Shown here piece by piece: positions 15,001 to 26,800 of a DNA stretch of 64,000 nt. Source of the stretch: Marisa cornuarietis (Eukaryota; Mollusca; Gastropoda; Architaenioglossa; Ampullariidae). Within the stretch, counting starts at the first letter, position 1. Each line of letters opens with the position of its first letter. A program made the position numbers and the translations under genes. The stretch covers positions 2,356,001 through 2,420,000 of the forward strand of contig SMMW01000149.1 in the NCBI GenBank assembly GCA_004794655.1, given 5' to 3'. The notes under the pieces are model-generated. The model was not told the DNA's origin and ran no database searches. It worked only from the letters and a program-made list of their open reading frames with translations.

Positions 15001-18000
15001 GACCGACAGACAGCTGTAACATGTTTATCAAGGGTCATGTCTGCGGTGACAATAAATCCCAGATTCCTAACGGATGATGTGAAGGTGATGTTGCTGTCGC
15101 CCACCTTGATGTGGTTGGGCAGACTGACGAGTGAAGGTTGATGTCTTCTTCTATGGCACAAGAGGGCTTCTGTTTTATCATTGTTTAGTTTAAGCTTGTT
15201 TTTTACCATCCAGCCCATTTTCCATTTTAGAAAAATTAGATCAGGTGTATCACATTAGTGTTAGTGAATTAGTGCACACAAGGTCACCAGGTCTCCAAAG
15301 GGAAAAGTATGGTTGAAAACTGTTATTCACTATAGCTTTGAAGTTCACAAAGTTCTTCATCCTTTATCTTCACTTTTTTCATGTTTGCCACTGTCTTGTC
15401 CATTAGCTGATTCTTGTGTTCTTTTATTGGGTGGGTGACTGTTGGTTCATTTGTAGTCTTTTGGGCACAGCACATTGAGTTTGCCTCCACTTGCAGGAAA
15501 TGTGCTCTGCAAAGTCTATTATTATTAGAAGAGACAGTTTGTCAAAATCCATTTGCGTAACTCCATTCTATTCAAAAGATTTCATGATGCTTTGTGGTAT
15601 TACAGCAGTCATCAGAATGCTACCCCCCTCCCTCCTCCTCCCACCCACTGTGCTTTTCTGTTTGCTGCTACTTCCCTACTCGTCATTCTTTGCTGATGTT
15701 CCTCCTTCCGTTCCTTCGTTTGTTGTCCATGTCTCATTCTTGTCTCAAGCACTAACAGTATGCTCTATACGAGGGTGAGTATGCACTATGCAAATCACCC
15801 ATTTATTTTTATTATTAAAAAAAAAGAATTTTTTTCTTTGATACCTCACTATTTACTAGAAATGCATAATATCTGCACCAAACTATTTTTCTCAATTCAT
15901 CAAACAACCATCTGCTATATTTCTGTCCCATATTGTGTAAAGTTTCATAAAAAATGTTTGATAACAAAATGTTGTATGAAAAAAGCAAGCATTTTGTTGA
16001 AAAAGCGTATATATATATATATATAATTATAGTCTTCAGTAGATAGTGGCACATGTCTAATGTTTAAAAATCAGCACACATTTTTTTTCGATCATGAAAT
16101 CACCTATTGATTAGTCAACAACTTTGAGCTTAGTTTCGTGTTCAATTTCAGTTAGCCTTCCAAACCATTTACCACATTTGAAGACACCAGGGAGCTACTG
16201 CTTTCTTGTGTTTTTGACCTCTGACCTTAAACGTAACAAATGTTGCACTTATTGTGTCATTGCAGTTAAGGGGGTTAGGTACTACTTATCCTTAATATAA
16301 TGGTCACAATTTTTTTCTTCCACAGATGTTTGATGGCATTTACTGTCCTTAGCAACTTGTTCCAATGTGTGACAGATGCAAGAATCCAGAAAGTTAATTC
16401 TGTAATGGATCACTTGCCTGGGCCCTTGTCTATTATTCCTCAGCCATCTGCACTCCTGAACTTGGAGGTAATGCTGAAACACTGCATGGAGAAGCTGATT
16501 AAAATGTGAGTACATAAAAAAAAATTCTTTACATAAATTCAAACTTGCATTTAAATATGAATTTACATTCAGCAAGAACTTTCTGCAGTATCTTGTACTA
16601 AACCTTATCCAGGTATGAAAGGGGGGAAAAACTGCACCTCTCATGGCCTTTAATAGGCTTTTCCTTTTCTAGTATTTACACTCTACAGTGATCTCTGTTA
16701 GCAGATGATTGTTTTCTTGCTGTTCTTAATGTAGTTAACCACAGCACTGTTGCAGGATGATGTAAGTTTTCCTTGCTATGTACATTATTTATAGTGCTGA
16801 AGCCATTAAACAAAAATCTTTCAATAGGATGGTGATTGCTTCTACAGGATTTCTTGTCGTCTTTTCCACCTTTGACTTAAGATGTCTCTAGCACATGATA
16901 ATGTAAAACTTGTGCTGAATGCAATATCATATTATATGTAATGTCATAATGTGTAAGCTTTTATGTGGGACAGGTGTTTGGTGGTTTTTGTTCAGCCACC
17001 AATCACAATGATAACAGAAAAGGAGAGAGTGGCCGGCAGAGATAGAGACACCAGCGAAGTCAACTACAGCAAAAAGTTTAACACTTCTGTTGGGTGAGGT
17101 CTTATAAATTATGTACATCTTGTTTGTTGTTAAAAGTGAACAACTGTTTCCTACCCACTGTCTCCCCCAAAATCGATTTTTTTTTAATGTCAGTAGCATA
17201 TTATAAATCTTACAACATTTGATCCAAGGACAGTATATAGATTGGACTGGTGGCAAATGAATTATTTGTATTAACTTCTAAAACAAAGCCTTAGTGAATG
17301 AACTATTAGTATCAACATGAAGAGAAAGATTGTGCTCTCATGCTAACAGATGTATGAAATTTCAACCTTTATGGTCTATTCTGCTTATTGGCTCTAAGCT
17401 GCGGATAGTGGTAAAAAGAAATAACTAAAATACTTAGCAGAAAACTTATGCACGTGGTTCCTGTTAAGAATATCTTTGAAAAACTTTGGCTCCTGATGCT
17501 GGCTTTTAAAAGGCTGAACAGACTACCGGTATTCTAGTATGGTCCATGATACGAACATCTTAGGTGCAATTAAAATAATAACTGGCAGAATGGTTGGGCT
17601 TTGCCTTTCACACTTTTCATATGCCACACTTTAGACTCAGCAAACCACTCACTCTAAGGTGGACATAAATAATGTTATAAATACTAATTGTTTTGATTTT
17701 TGACTGAATTTTTCTTGTTTTTGTTTTACAGACTACTTGGAGGTAGTGTCCTTGAAGGGGTTTTGGAGATCACAGAGGTGAACATAATCCTGATGTTCAG
17801 AGAAGACATTGCTGCACACTTAAAAGGGGAAAATACCAAAAACTCTTCGGTCTTCAACATTCATAACGATAAAGTGGCTAACAGGAGAAGCACAGATCGT
17901 AGGAATTCTGATTGCGAGCAGAAATGCTGCCTGAAGATGTATGAAGGCGTGCGTGTTGAGAACTTCAGCCGAAGGGAACAAAAGAATGTGTACAAGCAGA

Positions 18001-21000
18001 TCTGCCATGCTATATATGATGTCAAATTTGAGAGCTCGCAGACTAGTTGGAAGTTCGAAGCAAGGGTAAGCTGCTAAAGGCATATTTGGCTGCTGCATGC
18101 TTGCCCTTTTACAACCCATGTTGATGATGATGATGATAGTTTTGTTAGAATGCTTGGATAATTGATTTTGTGATAAAACTAGAGGTTCTTAACGTTCACA
18201 GCAGATCAAATAACAATTTAAGCTGGTCATTCTGCCTTTAATGTTCCTATTGTTTGTACATAGAATTAGGAGATTGATTTGTTGTAAAATATTAATAATT
18301 TTATTATGTTCCACACATACCTGAAAACATTTTTGTAGGAAGAGAAAAAAACTCGTTGTTGATTCTGTGCAGATTCTGTCTTTGCCGATCATTGTTCGCA
18401 CTGGTGCCAATCAAGCTTCAGAACACAAGGGAGCACAGCTGTGGTACGGGTTCAGTGCACACAATGTGGTATGTATAGCAGTTCAATTTTGTTTGTGGAA
18501 ACACTATGCTGAAATTTAGAAGTCATTCATTTTTCTCATGAAGTTAAATTATAGGTTGTTTATGCAATGTTTAGTGCATTTGTTGGACGTTGAACTGGCT
18601 ATAGTGTGTGGGCCTTCAGCCTCATTAGCCAGAAATTTAACCTCTTGGCTGTCAGCTTCCCTCATGGTATCATTATAAAATTACACTTATTAGCACAAAC
18701 AGACTAAATGAGCTGGCCTGGACATATAAACAGTGGTGTCAGCTAAGTTTCATTTAATACTTGAGATTTACCAAAATACATCCCAGTATACGCGCCTTGT
18801 AGATTTTCTTGTTGTTATTTTAAATTTGTCTTCTTTGTAAAGTGTGATGAGCCTAGCTTTGGCCTGGGAAACAGGGCTCAACAGGTCTTATTATTAAAGT
18901 TTATTGGTTGGCAATATGTTTTGTTGATAACTGTATGAATCCCATATTCATTCCTTACCAGCTAGAAAGATTAACTCTCTGAGAAATTACAATTCACTGG
19001 TTTCTTCTGAAGAGAGTCATAAGGTCGGTTATTATTCTTCTAACTTATCAATAAAGTGGTTGCATGTGTGTGTATTTGTGTGTGTCTGCATGCATGTGTA
19101 TGCATATATGAGAGAGAAAATTATGTGTGGGATAAGATATTGTTTTTGCATCTACACAGAGACACATGCACACACATGATTGCTTTTCATTATTTATCCA
19201 TTCTATTTTATCCTATTCTGTTCATTATATCTGTTTTAACTTTTCAGTATGATGTTCTGAAGCCAGTTGCCTCAGAGTTGTCCCTGGATCAGGTCGTGCA
19301 AATGATGGATGAACGGATTCGTTTTATAGGAGGCCGTGGTCTGAAGGATTATGAAAAGAAGTTCCTGCGTGAAAAATTAGGTATGTTGTTTGCTTTAACG
19401 CTTATGAACTAATATCCTCTGGAGAACACCTGGGCTTCTGTTCTGGTGAAAGATAAACAAAAGAAAGTACTTCATGCAAATTTCCAAAGGCAAGCAGATT
19501 ACTATTCACCAAAGCAATTTTGAACCAGATTTAGGAGTAACTTTTGATATATCTTTAAACTTTGTTGTGCCTATTAAAGTTATTTGCAGTAATTTTAAGT
19601 CCTGGGCTTAATTAGATTGTTTTCTGCCCCAAGAAAAGGCCAGTTTTGTGCAGTTATACAAAGCCCTTGTTGGGTCAGTTTGGGAATATGGGAACACTAT
19701 ATGTTCACTGGTGCTGAAGAGACAGTCTGTAGCCACATAAAGAGGGCAAAAACAGGCAACTAGATTATTATATTGTTTTAAGGGTTTATTGTGTAAAGAA
19801 AGACCAGCAACTCCCCAGCTACCTTCCCTCAAGTCAAGACACATCAGAGGGGATCTCACACAAACTTATAATTAATCAGGTAAATGATGTTGATAATAAT
19901 AAATTCTTTAAGTTTAATTAAACATATAGAACAAGAAACACTAGTCAACAAAATGGAATATACAACACAGACTTGTACTAACATTTGAAGAACTGTTTTT
20001 TTATCAGATTAATAATAATAATAATAATAGATCTTAACTTGCAGAGCATCTTATTCTACCAAAAAAGGCAGGCTCAAGGTTCTTATATTCATGAAGTCAC
20101 ATGAGCACATACTTATCAGTAGACATCAAATATGTCTTACAGATTCACCATCATTCAAATCATAACTACTCCCTCTGTCTCGAACACACACACACACACA
20201 CACAGGGTTGAAGAAATTAGAATACCCAGAGAAAAACTTGATGTTCAGCCCTGTAAAACACGTGTCATTCATAAAGAGGTATGTCAGAGCCAAGATTCTC
20301 ACTTTCACGCCCACGTTCATAGCTCCTCACTGGAACTGCCTTCTGGAACATGCAAAGATTACACCTAGTGTTAACAGATTTAAAAACCTCCAAGATGAAA
20401 TGACTTGCAGGTGTGATTATGATGACTAAATGTCTTGATCCTGCCAGACTTGACCAACAATAACAATACATGGAACAAAGAGGCAGTATAGAGACCTCTG
20501 CCCAAATTGATAGTCCTTACCAACCCTGCCTATCTAAACCATTCTTCTCTGTGCACACATAAATAAATATGTTCTTATGTGCATGTCTGAATATAAAGTG
20601 TTCTTATGGACACCAGTAATTTACAACTCAAGCATTCACGACAGTTGCACATCCTTTCAACAAATAATAAAACGATTGCCTTAGGCTGCCTTGGTCATTT
20701 GCATTTGAGAACCAGGTCATGGACTTACATGAGATAGGGCTTAAACACTTCCTCCTCTAACTCCAACCAACTGCCATCTCCTGTTTAGTTAGAAGATGTT
20801 AAACATTCTAGCCAAGTATGGTTATCAGTTTAGGTAGCAAATGGTCAAAACCGTAGAGGGTTACACAAACACAATAAAACATTCAACCAATATTATAAGT
20901 CTTCCCGTCAACCCACAACACGGATCCAATAGTCAATTATAATAATAACAATCGTTCAAGATCTGTCTCACTGGAATATAGTAACACTCTGTAGATATAT

Positions 21001-24000
21001 ATTTTTATAGTTGATGCAGTTGTGCAACAGTTCTGCTTATTTGACTTCTTTCCTCAAAGGAGGACCTTCTGACTCAATGTCACGATGTTTTAATAGTACT
21101 GACAGTTTGGTCAATAACACAATTCCTTTCATGTGTGAATGCCTGGAAACTGGAAGTAAGTTCCTTCTATCGATGTGAAGAATAAAAGTTGAATCCATTC
21201 ACGTTTAGTGATATGAACGAATCACGATGTCCAAACTTGTGTTCCCACGATGTAGGAAGATACTTTGAGTTTGTTTAGGCACACTAGGTCGCCCACCATA
21301 CATGTATCCAGGACCATGTACAACACCAAAGTGAAGGGTAGCACCACTAAATTTCCCACGAAGTTAGCTTCAGATAAACACATGGAGTGATGAGATTATG
21401 GTCTCGCTGCCTTGGTAATTTGATAGGCCATGCTAGATGATTAGATTCTGTGTCACTGGATGACAGTTCTCTATGCCACTATGGCATCATGTGAAGAGGA
21501 CAACGTACTCCCCAACTGCGTCCTGAACTTGCATGTTAGCTATTAGCATACCTGTCTTTTATCTAACAGTCCATTCATACTCATCAAGTTAACATCACTC
21601 CAGTTGTGATGTCTACTCCAGAATTCGCACGCTCTTATAAGAATCATACAGCAGTTACACCAAGTTTAATGCCCATGAAAGTAATATAAAAAGAATTTAC
21701 CAAAATACATTATTTTTACCTCGTCTAGGCGATGTAGCACAAACAAAGTAAGACCTGTTTGAACTCATTATTTCATACACCCTCCACTGTTTACCATCAC
21801 GAAAAGAAAACTGCCTCCCTCAGTCAGTCACTCACCCTCGCTCACTCCCTTCCACCTTGTTTGGCATGAACACAGTACACCCTTCATCCGAACATTTGGT
21901 AACCCTTTCTATTGTTGCATGCTCCATATTCATTAATAAATTTTATTAGCATCACTAAGGTTAAGTTTCCTCTGGGTTGATCTGTGACAAGTGTATTGGT
22001 TTGAAAGAAGTTAGAAGGCAAAATGTGCTTATAGCCTAGCAGCCATGTGGGCAGCGAGCTGTGAGTATTTCACTGTATCTAGAACATGGCATATGAAGGT
22101 GTGAAAAGTGAAGCCTTATTTCACCAGCTGATATTCCAGAATGATCAATACCCATTTGCTTTATGGTGAACAGAGACAATTTTCTGGTCACTGCCCCAAG
22201 CAAGCCTTGAATCTACAACTTGCTTTAAAGTAGGGCACTCTAAACCACTTTCCTTAAGAGCACTTCTTTTTCTTTTCTTATGTATGCGCCACCTAGCGAA
22301 AAACTGTTGCCCTTTCCATCTGAACCAATCAACAGTATAGCTTTCACTCCCTTTGAAATTATCTCCCTTTTGCACCACCAGATGAGCTTGTCACATTGTT
22401 CTGTGACATTGTCAAGTATACAGTATGTGTTACACTATTTTTCTTAAAAATATGGAACTTTATAAACTGTTTACATGAATTATGTATACCTTGATTAGAT
22501 GTATGCATGTATATTCATACACACCCATCTCTCACTCTCATATACACAAGAATGGGTTCCTGGAAGCCAGAAATAGGAAATAATAGCTTGTACATAAAGT
22601 GATGTCATTGTCATTGCATTTATTCAGGATGTGCTGCAAAATCAGGAAAATCAAGCAGAGAACCAAGAGACAAGATCACCCTTGATGCATTTATCAAGGT
22701 AGAGTGATAGTCTGTTAATATATGTTCACATCAATAAAAACATTTCTTATCCATGCATTTCCACTCGATGTATGCAAAACTGCAGTTTATTGCTTATTAT
22801 GTGAAATATCCACTCCCCCACCACCCAACAAAAAATCACATGATGACCTATGATTATTATTTTAATAACATTTTAGACTAGTATTTAACAACAAGAACGT
22901 ATACAAAGCACATTATGACTGTTATAATTGCAGTTATTATTATAATTTATAAATTTAAATAGTGGACCTTATACATTATGACTGCTATAATTATGATTAT
23001 TATTTTAATATAAAAATTAAGACTAGTAACTAAATACAATACAAAGCACGCTATGACAGCTATAAATCACTAATATAATTTTATTTAATATTATTTAAAT
23101 AATGTAATCATAGCAGCCATAATATGATCTTGTTTTCTGTAAAACTATTGCATTTACTATGTTTGGTCATTTAAACTTCTAGGAATATATAGCAGCCATG
23201 GAATGATGCTAGAAATCATTTGTGTAAGCTTGATGATGGATTGGGCTCCATATTTGATTGTAATTATAATTGATAGGAAAAGGTGCAGCTGGCATCACAT
23301 CCTGGAGGGCCAGTTGACACGGTAACATCCTTTTCGCTATGGCGCTGGTTTCACTGTATTGTTAACCTTCTTGAAGGAGAACTGAAGAATCCATGGAAGG
23401 ATGGGTAAGGAGCATATTTTTTTCTTTGACTGCGCTTAAACCTGTGTATATCTGCATTTCATGTAATAGTTATTGTTGTGATACATTTTTTAAGTTATCC
23501 TAGAATATTATTCTCTTCTAATTAATCTTGTAATTAGCCAAATTTACTTATTCAATGTGGCAGGATAAAAGGTTTATGCAGAGAAATATAGCGAAACTTT
23601 AAAAACTTCAGAAGAAAAAGGATTGAAGAATATCAAAACTAAGTATCCCCACAAAATGTTGAGCAGAATTAGTGTTTAAATATTTTACAGAGTCATCTTT
23701 GGGTTTGCAAGCCGAGATCAGTGTGATGAAGCTCTTGAAAATAAGAATCCTGGAACTTGCCTGATTCGATTCTCAGAGAGCTGTGTTGAAGGCAATCATG
23801 AGAATTCAAAGGGCCGAATTGGTGTTGTGCTGAAGACTGCTGAAGGTAAATGTCAAACACTGTCTGCAGTTTTATGAGCTTTAGAGAGACATTTCCAACA
23901 CCCATATTTGGGAAAATTACTGTACCATGCCATAACTGTGATTGTAAATATAAAATTCTTATTGTGATAGCTACACATTTTTGTATCACTAACCGATATG

Positions 24001-26800
24001 TGTCTTGGATGTTTTGATGTATACCAAGTTGCACAGCTTTCTTTGTAGACAGACAAACTTGTGCAAATAAATATTTTGTGCTCTTCAGTGTTAGTATTTG
24101 TTAATTGAAAATCACTTTCTTGTTCTTTTTTTAATACATTTTACTCTAAATAAATAAATTACTCTATAAATTTTCCTGGTTGATTCAGGAGTACACTATG
24201 CACCGCCCATCTCTTCTGAAAAAATTCAGTCACCTGGGCTGTCAGTGATGATCCGAAACACTATAGTGAGTTTTTGCATTGTTGGTGATGTAAGTTTTTT
24301 TTAAATATAAGGTTTCTTCAAATCATTAGAGGGAGTGGCTAATTTATCAAAAACTAGAGGTGGTGAAAAGAGAAGGTTTGGTCCCCATCCAAATACCATG
24401 ATATAGACACAGTGAACTCATAACCCCTTGACTCAAGAGTCCTTTACCTTGTTTTTGAGTAACATCAGATAATTCATGCAGATTTTGCATAAGACGGACT
24501 AGCATCCTTCCATTCACAAATTCATTAATAGTACACAAGCATGACATTGCTACAGGTAAATGAAAGGATACCTGAGATACTTCTTCCAGCCATGTGTGCC
24601 GTTGATGACCTGAGGAAATATGACCCTCCTCAAGAAAGTGAGTGTCTGAGGTTTCAAAAATCAGTTTTATAACACATTAAAATCATAAATGCAACCATGT
24701 ACAGAAAGATTTTGTTTTTTAGTGATTTTCTTTTTAATCTTAGTTTATTCTTGATTCTTGCACATTACTCCTAACATTACACAATGCTAGTCCTTATTCA
24801 CCCTTCCTCCTTCCGCTTTTGCTACTTTTCTAGCCATCACCCACTGCAGAGTCGCTATATTCTCAGTTCTTGTTACTTATTTGGTGCCTCTTTGTGTTTT
24901 CTATATTTTTCTTCCATTCATCGTCAGTACTGTTGTTTATTCTTCCGTCCCATGTATTCTATCCATGTAGTCCATGTCTCATCCCTAAGAGCATGCTCTT
25001 TATGAGTGTGAGTATGCGCTATATAAATCTTCATTTGTTATTATTTTTAAAATAGATCTCCTGGTATGACTTATTTATATGGAATGTCATGCTGTAATTA
25101 ACTAGTCCAATTCTTAAGTAAATAAGCAATTTGTGGAGCTTATTATTTTTGTGACTATCAAGTAGTCAAACCTAAGAATCTAAATGTCATTTATCCTTAT
25201 TCTTTAGATGATGAACCATCTAATGGAATCACTCGTTATTTGGACTTCTCAATACATGTTGTGGCAACAAAGAAATTGGGGTAAGTTGAAAAGAGCATAT
25301 CAATTTTTACCAACATAGCTATAAATAGAAATTATATGTATCAAATATATAATCTTTATATTATATATAAGTTTTTATTATTTTTATGTATGTTTAAGAA
25401 ACTACACTTACAGACTATTTTTTAACCTGCTTCTCCTCTGCCATAAGGTTTAACAAAATTCTGCTTTTTTATCATATTCTGAGTAAAGCAGTTGTGTCAT
25501 GTCATACATGTTTGCATGGGCGAGTGTGAGAATGAGTGGGGGAGAGAGTGTGTTTGAGAGAGACAGAAAGAGCATGTGAAGGGGCAAGTTATCACAGAAA
25601 GTGTTTAGGATCTAAGAGAGCTTTTGTAGCCATTATTATTTTTTGCTATAATATTTTAATTACATGCTGCTTATAATATATTTATAGATATCTTTAAACA
25701 TTTGCCATACTGCAAAAAAAAGAGAATCTCTTTGGTGTCATGGATTTGTATCTGGGCTCTGACATACCTCTCTATGAATGTGGCACCTGTTTAGAGCACT
25801 GGTTTTCAAACTTTTCCAGATGAGTACCACTTTCGAAAACTCGAAGTGATCGAGTACCACCTCCCAACCCTACATACAGTTCCCGTAAAATATATATCCA
25901 CATTCTTTTATTTTGCCGCATGGTGCTCGCGTACCACCCGTCATACCTTTTTTTTGAAAACCTCTGATTTAGAGGGCTGACTGTTGGTGGTTTTCTCTGG
26001 TTTTTCCCACCCTGTATGTGTGTTTTCATTCTACATTGTGTGCGCTTGTGAATGTAAAAGTGCTTTAAGCTTAGTTTCAGGGATATAGCACAATATCACC
26101 ATTCACTGTTACTGTTATTTGTGTTTTTATTGATGCATCATTAGAGAAATAAACACAGACACATGTATCATTTGTTCCTGTTAATGATTCTTCTCACTGT
26201 TCCTCATTTTCTTTGCTTTAAACACTGATTCATAAGGAGAAGTTGACATGCAGGAATTAGTGCACCTGTGCATGCATCCAGGGTAGTTCACTGAATTTGT
26301 TGTCATTTTCCAGAGAACTGAGTATTTCAAGCCCTCAACACTCTGTGGGGCCAGATTCCCCTGCAGGCTCCACTTCCAGCGTTGCCAGCAGAAAAATCCT
26401 GAAAGGGAAACGATCCAGAAGCAATAAGACTACTGGGGGAGGTAAACAGAGGTATCACCCACCAGGAAGTCCGGAGTCCCCAACATCGTCAGTGGCGTCA
26501 CCATCTATTTCTTTTCCATGCAGTCCTATCCCTCAGTTCTGCGCTGTAGGGATTGTTCAGAATCCACCCAGTGTACATAATGAATCAAGTCAGCTTTCAT
26601 TTTCCAACATTCCAGTCACTGTAATGGAGAATGATGGCTTTGATTCACAGTTGCTGGTTGGCCCAAATAATGCAGAGATGATTGATGAAAGAGATGAAAA
26701 CACTCTGGATGAGGACATAGCCTTTTTAACACCAGAAATACTTTCAAGTTTTTTAATGTCCCAGAGTGCCACTGCTTTGGATGATGCTTCAAGTATGTAA
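6081..26800 (+). CDS. STAT: STAT family transcription factor (19 coding exons)
   Basis: Signal transducer and activator of transcription: a latent cytoplasmic factor that is tyrosine-phosphorylated, dimerises through its SH2 domain and binds DNA. Exons (first starts at ATG): 6081-6214, 7579-7762, 8517-8609, 8756-8860, 11657-11726, 12598-12674, 13484-13638, 16326-16505, 16974-17093, 17732-18065, 18373-18468, 19248-19380, 22628-22698, 23277-23404, 23691-23845, 24189-24265, 24556-24637, 25208-25280, 26314-26800. All introns are GT-AG and phases join into one 917-residue frame. Residues 1-45 are the STAT N-terminal domain (MSQYGQLNK...HWIEKQNW, like vertebrate MSQW...QWLEKQDW). About 138-330 is the coiled-coil region, 330-490 the DNA-binding domain, 490-590 the linker (FSLWRWF, then PWKDG) and 590-720 SH2, with GTCLIRFSES holding the phosphotyrosine-binding Arg653. 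Y742 (TRYLDFSIHVV) is the likely activation tyrosine, by alignment with STAT1 GYIKTELISV. Exon 19 is a Ser/Pro-rich then acidic tail. Paralogue class (STAT5-like or other) is not resolved. Confidence 0.93.
9087..11370 (-). mobile_element. Rex1/CR1-like LINE, 5'-truncated and broken
   Basis: Lies in STAT intron 4, antisense to the gene. From 11370 downward it reads the end of the endonuclease (KFILGDFNHCDL), then a 246-codon stretch (10539-11279) with YPNNKPWVT and NIQAAWQGLKNMA typical of Rex1-type elements. Reverse-transcriptase pieces follow in shifted frames (10197-10535; 9808-10062 with GSPQGCVLSPLLFILYT; 9431-9712). The expected YxDD box is damaged. The 3' end reads tttgggacaaataaagtatt and runs into a TTATC-type microsatellite, as in Rex1 tails. 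At least three frame breaks; not functional. Confidence 0.85.
12215..12470 (-). mobile_element. Rex1-like LINE 3' tail fragment
   Basis: The + strand reads taagataagactttatttatcccagagggca, the same 3' tail as the larger copy at 9087-11370. Only the terminal piece remains. Lies in STAT intron 5; the upstream limit is approximate. Confidence 0.6.
13771..14220 (-). mobile_element. L2-like LINE 3' end, copy A
   Basis: On the + strand begins with an (ATA)n run and tatagcgcatattcacactc, the end shared by all L2-like copies here. It extends to the coding block for the C-terminal VPVTRTTTYGH region, then stops abruptly against copy B. In STAT intron 7. Confidence 0.75.
14221..15230 (-). mobile_element. 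L2-like LINE 3' half, copy B
   Basis: Encodes, in two frames, the C-terminal part of an L2-clade reverse transcriptase: WMVKNKLKLNNDKTEALL, GFIVTADMTLDKHV, then RLQKVQNSAARLVL, LRFLHWLPIRSRIQYK and PVTRTTTYGHRTFGYCAAKQ. A frameshift separates the two parts. Truncated 5' at about 15230. Its (ATA)n tail is directly joined to copy A. Confidence 0.85.
15626..15825 (+). mobile_element. L2-like LINE 3' tail, copy C (sense)
   Basis: Diverged tail: C/T-rich run, then catgtctcattcttgtctcaagcac, gtgagtatgcactatgcaaat and an AT-rich end, in the order seen in other copies but on the + strand. In STAT intron 7, sense orientation. Confidence 0.5.
19530..19990 (+). mobile_element. non-LTR retrotransposon reverse-transcriptase C-terminal fragment
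   Basis: In STAT intron 12. Frame-broken translation gives ALVGSVWEYGNTICSLVLKR, then QSVAT, LPSLKSRHIRGDLTQTYKLI and NDVDNNKFFKFN, the usual end of many LINE reverse transcriptases (EYGN...RRGDLI.TYK). Contains stops; 5' and 3' limits approximate; clade not resolved. A (TAA)n run follows at about 20010-20030. Confidence 0.65.
20030..22620 (+). other. STAT intron 12 remainder, nothing recognised
   Basis: AT-rich with an (AC)n microsatellite at about 20188-20205. No reading frame or repeat end was identified with confidence. A Ser/Pro-coding-looking CT-rich stretch near 21780-21860 is simple in composition. Confidence 0.5.
22847..23080. repeat. diverged tandem duplication, unit about 130 bp
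   Basis: Two copies each run: gattattattttaat, then gactagtatt/gactagtaac, atacaaagca and a tatgac.g.tataa block. In STAT intron 13. Several mismatches and small gaps. Confidence 0.5.
24752..25052 (+). mobile_element. L2-like LINE 3' tail, copy D (sense)
   Basis: Contains cattactcctaacattac near the start, agagcatgctctttatgagtg, and ends with gcgctatataaatcttcatt then an AT run: the reverse complement of copies A and B. Lies in STAT intron 17. Confidence 0.7.
25797..25966. mobile_element. hAT-type MITE, 170 bp
   Basis: Terminal inverted repeats cactggttttcaaa and the reverse complement tttgaaaacctctg. Flanks are 8 bp, gtttagag on the left and atttagag on the right (7 of 8 identical), as expected for hAT target duplications. 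Non-coding. In STAT intron 18. Confidence 0.75.
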
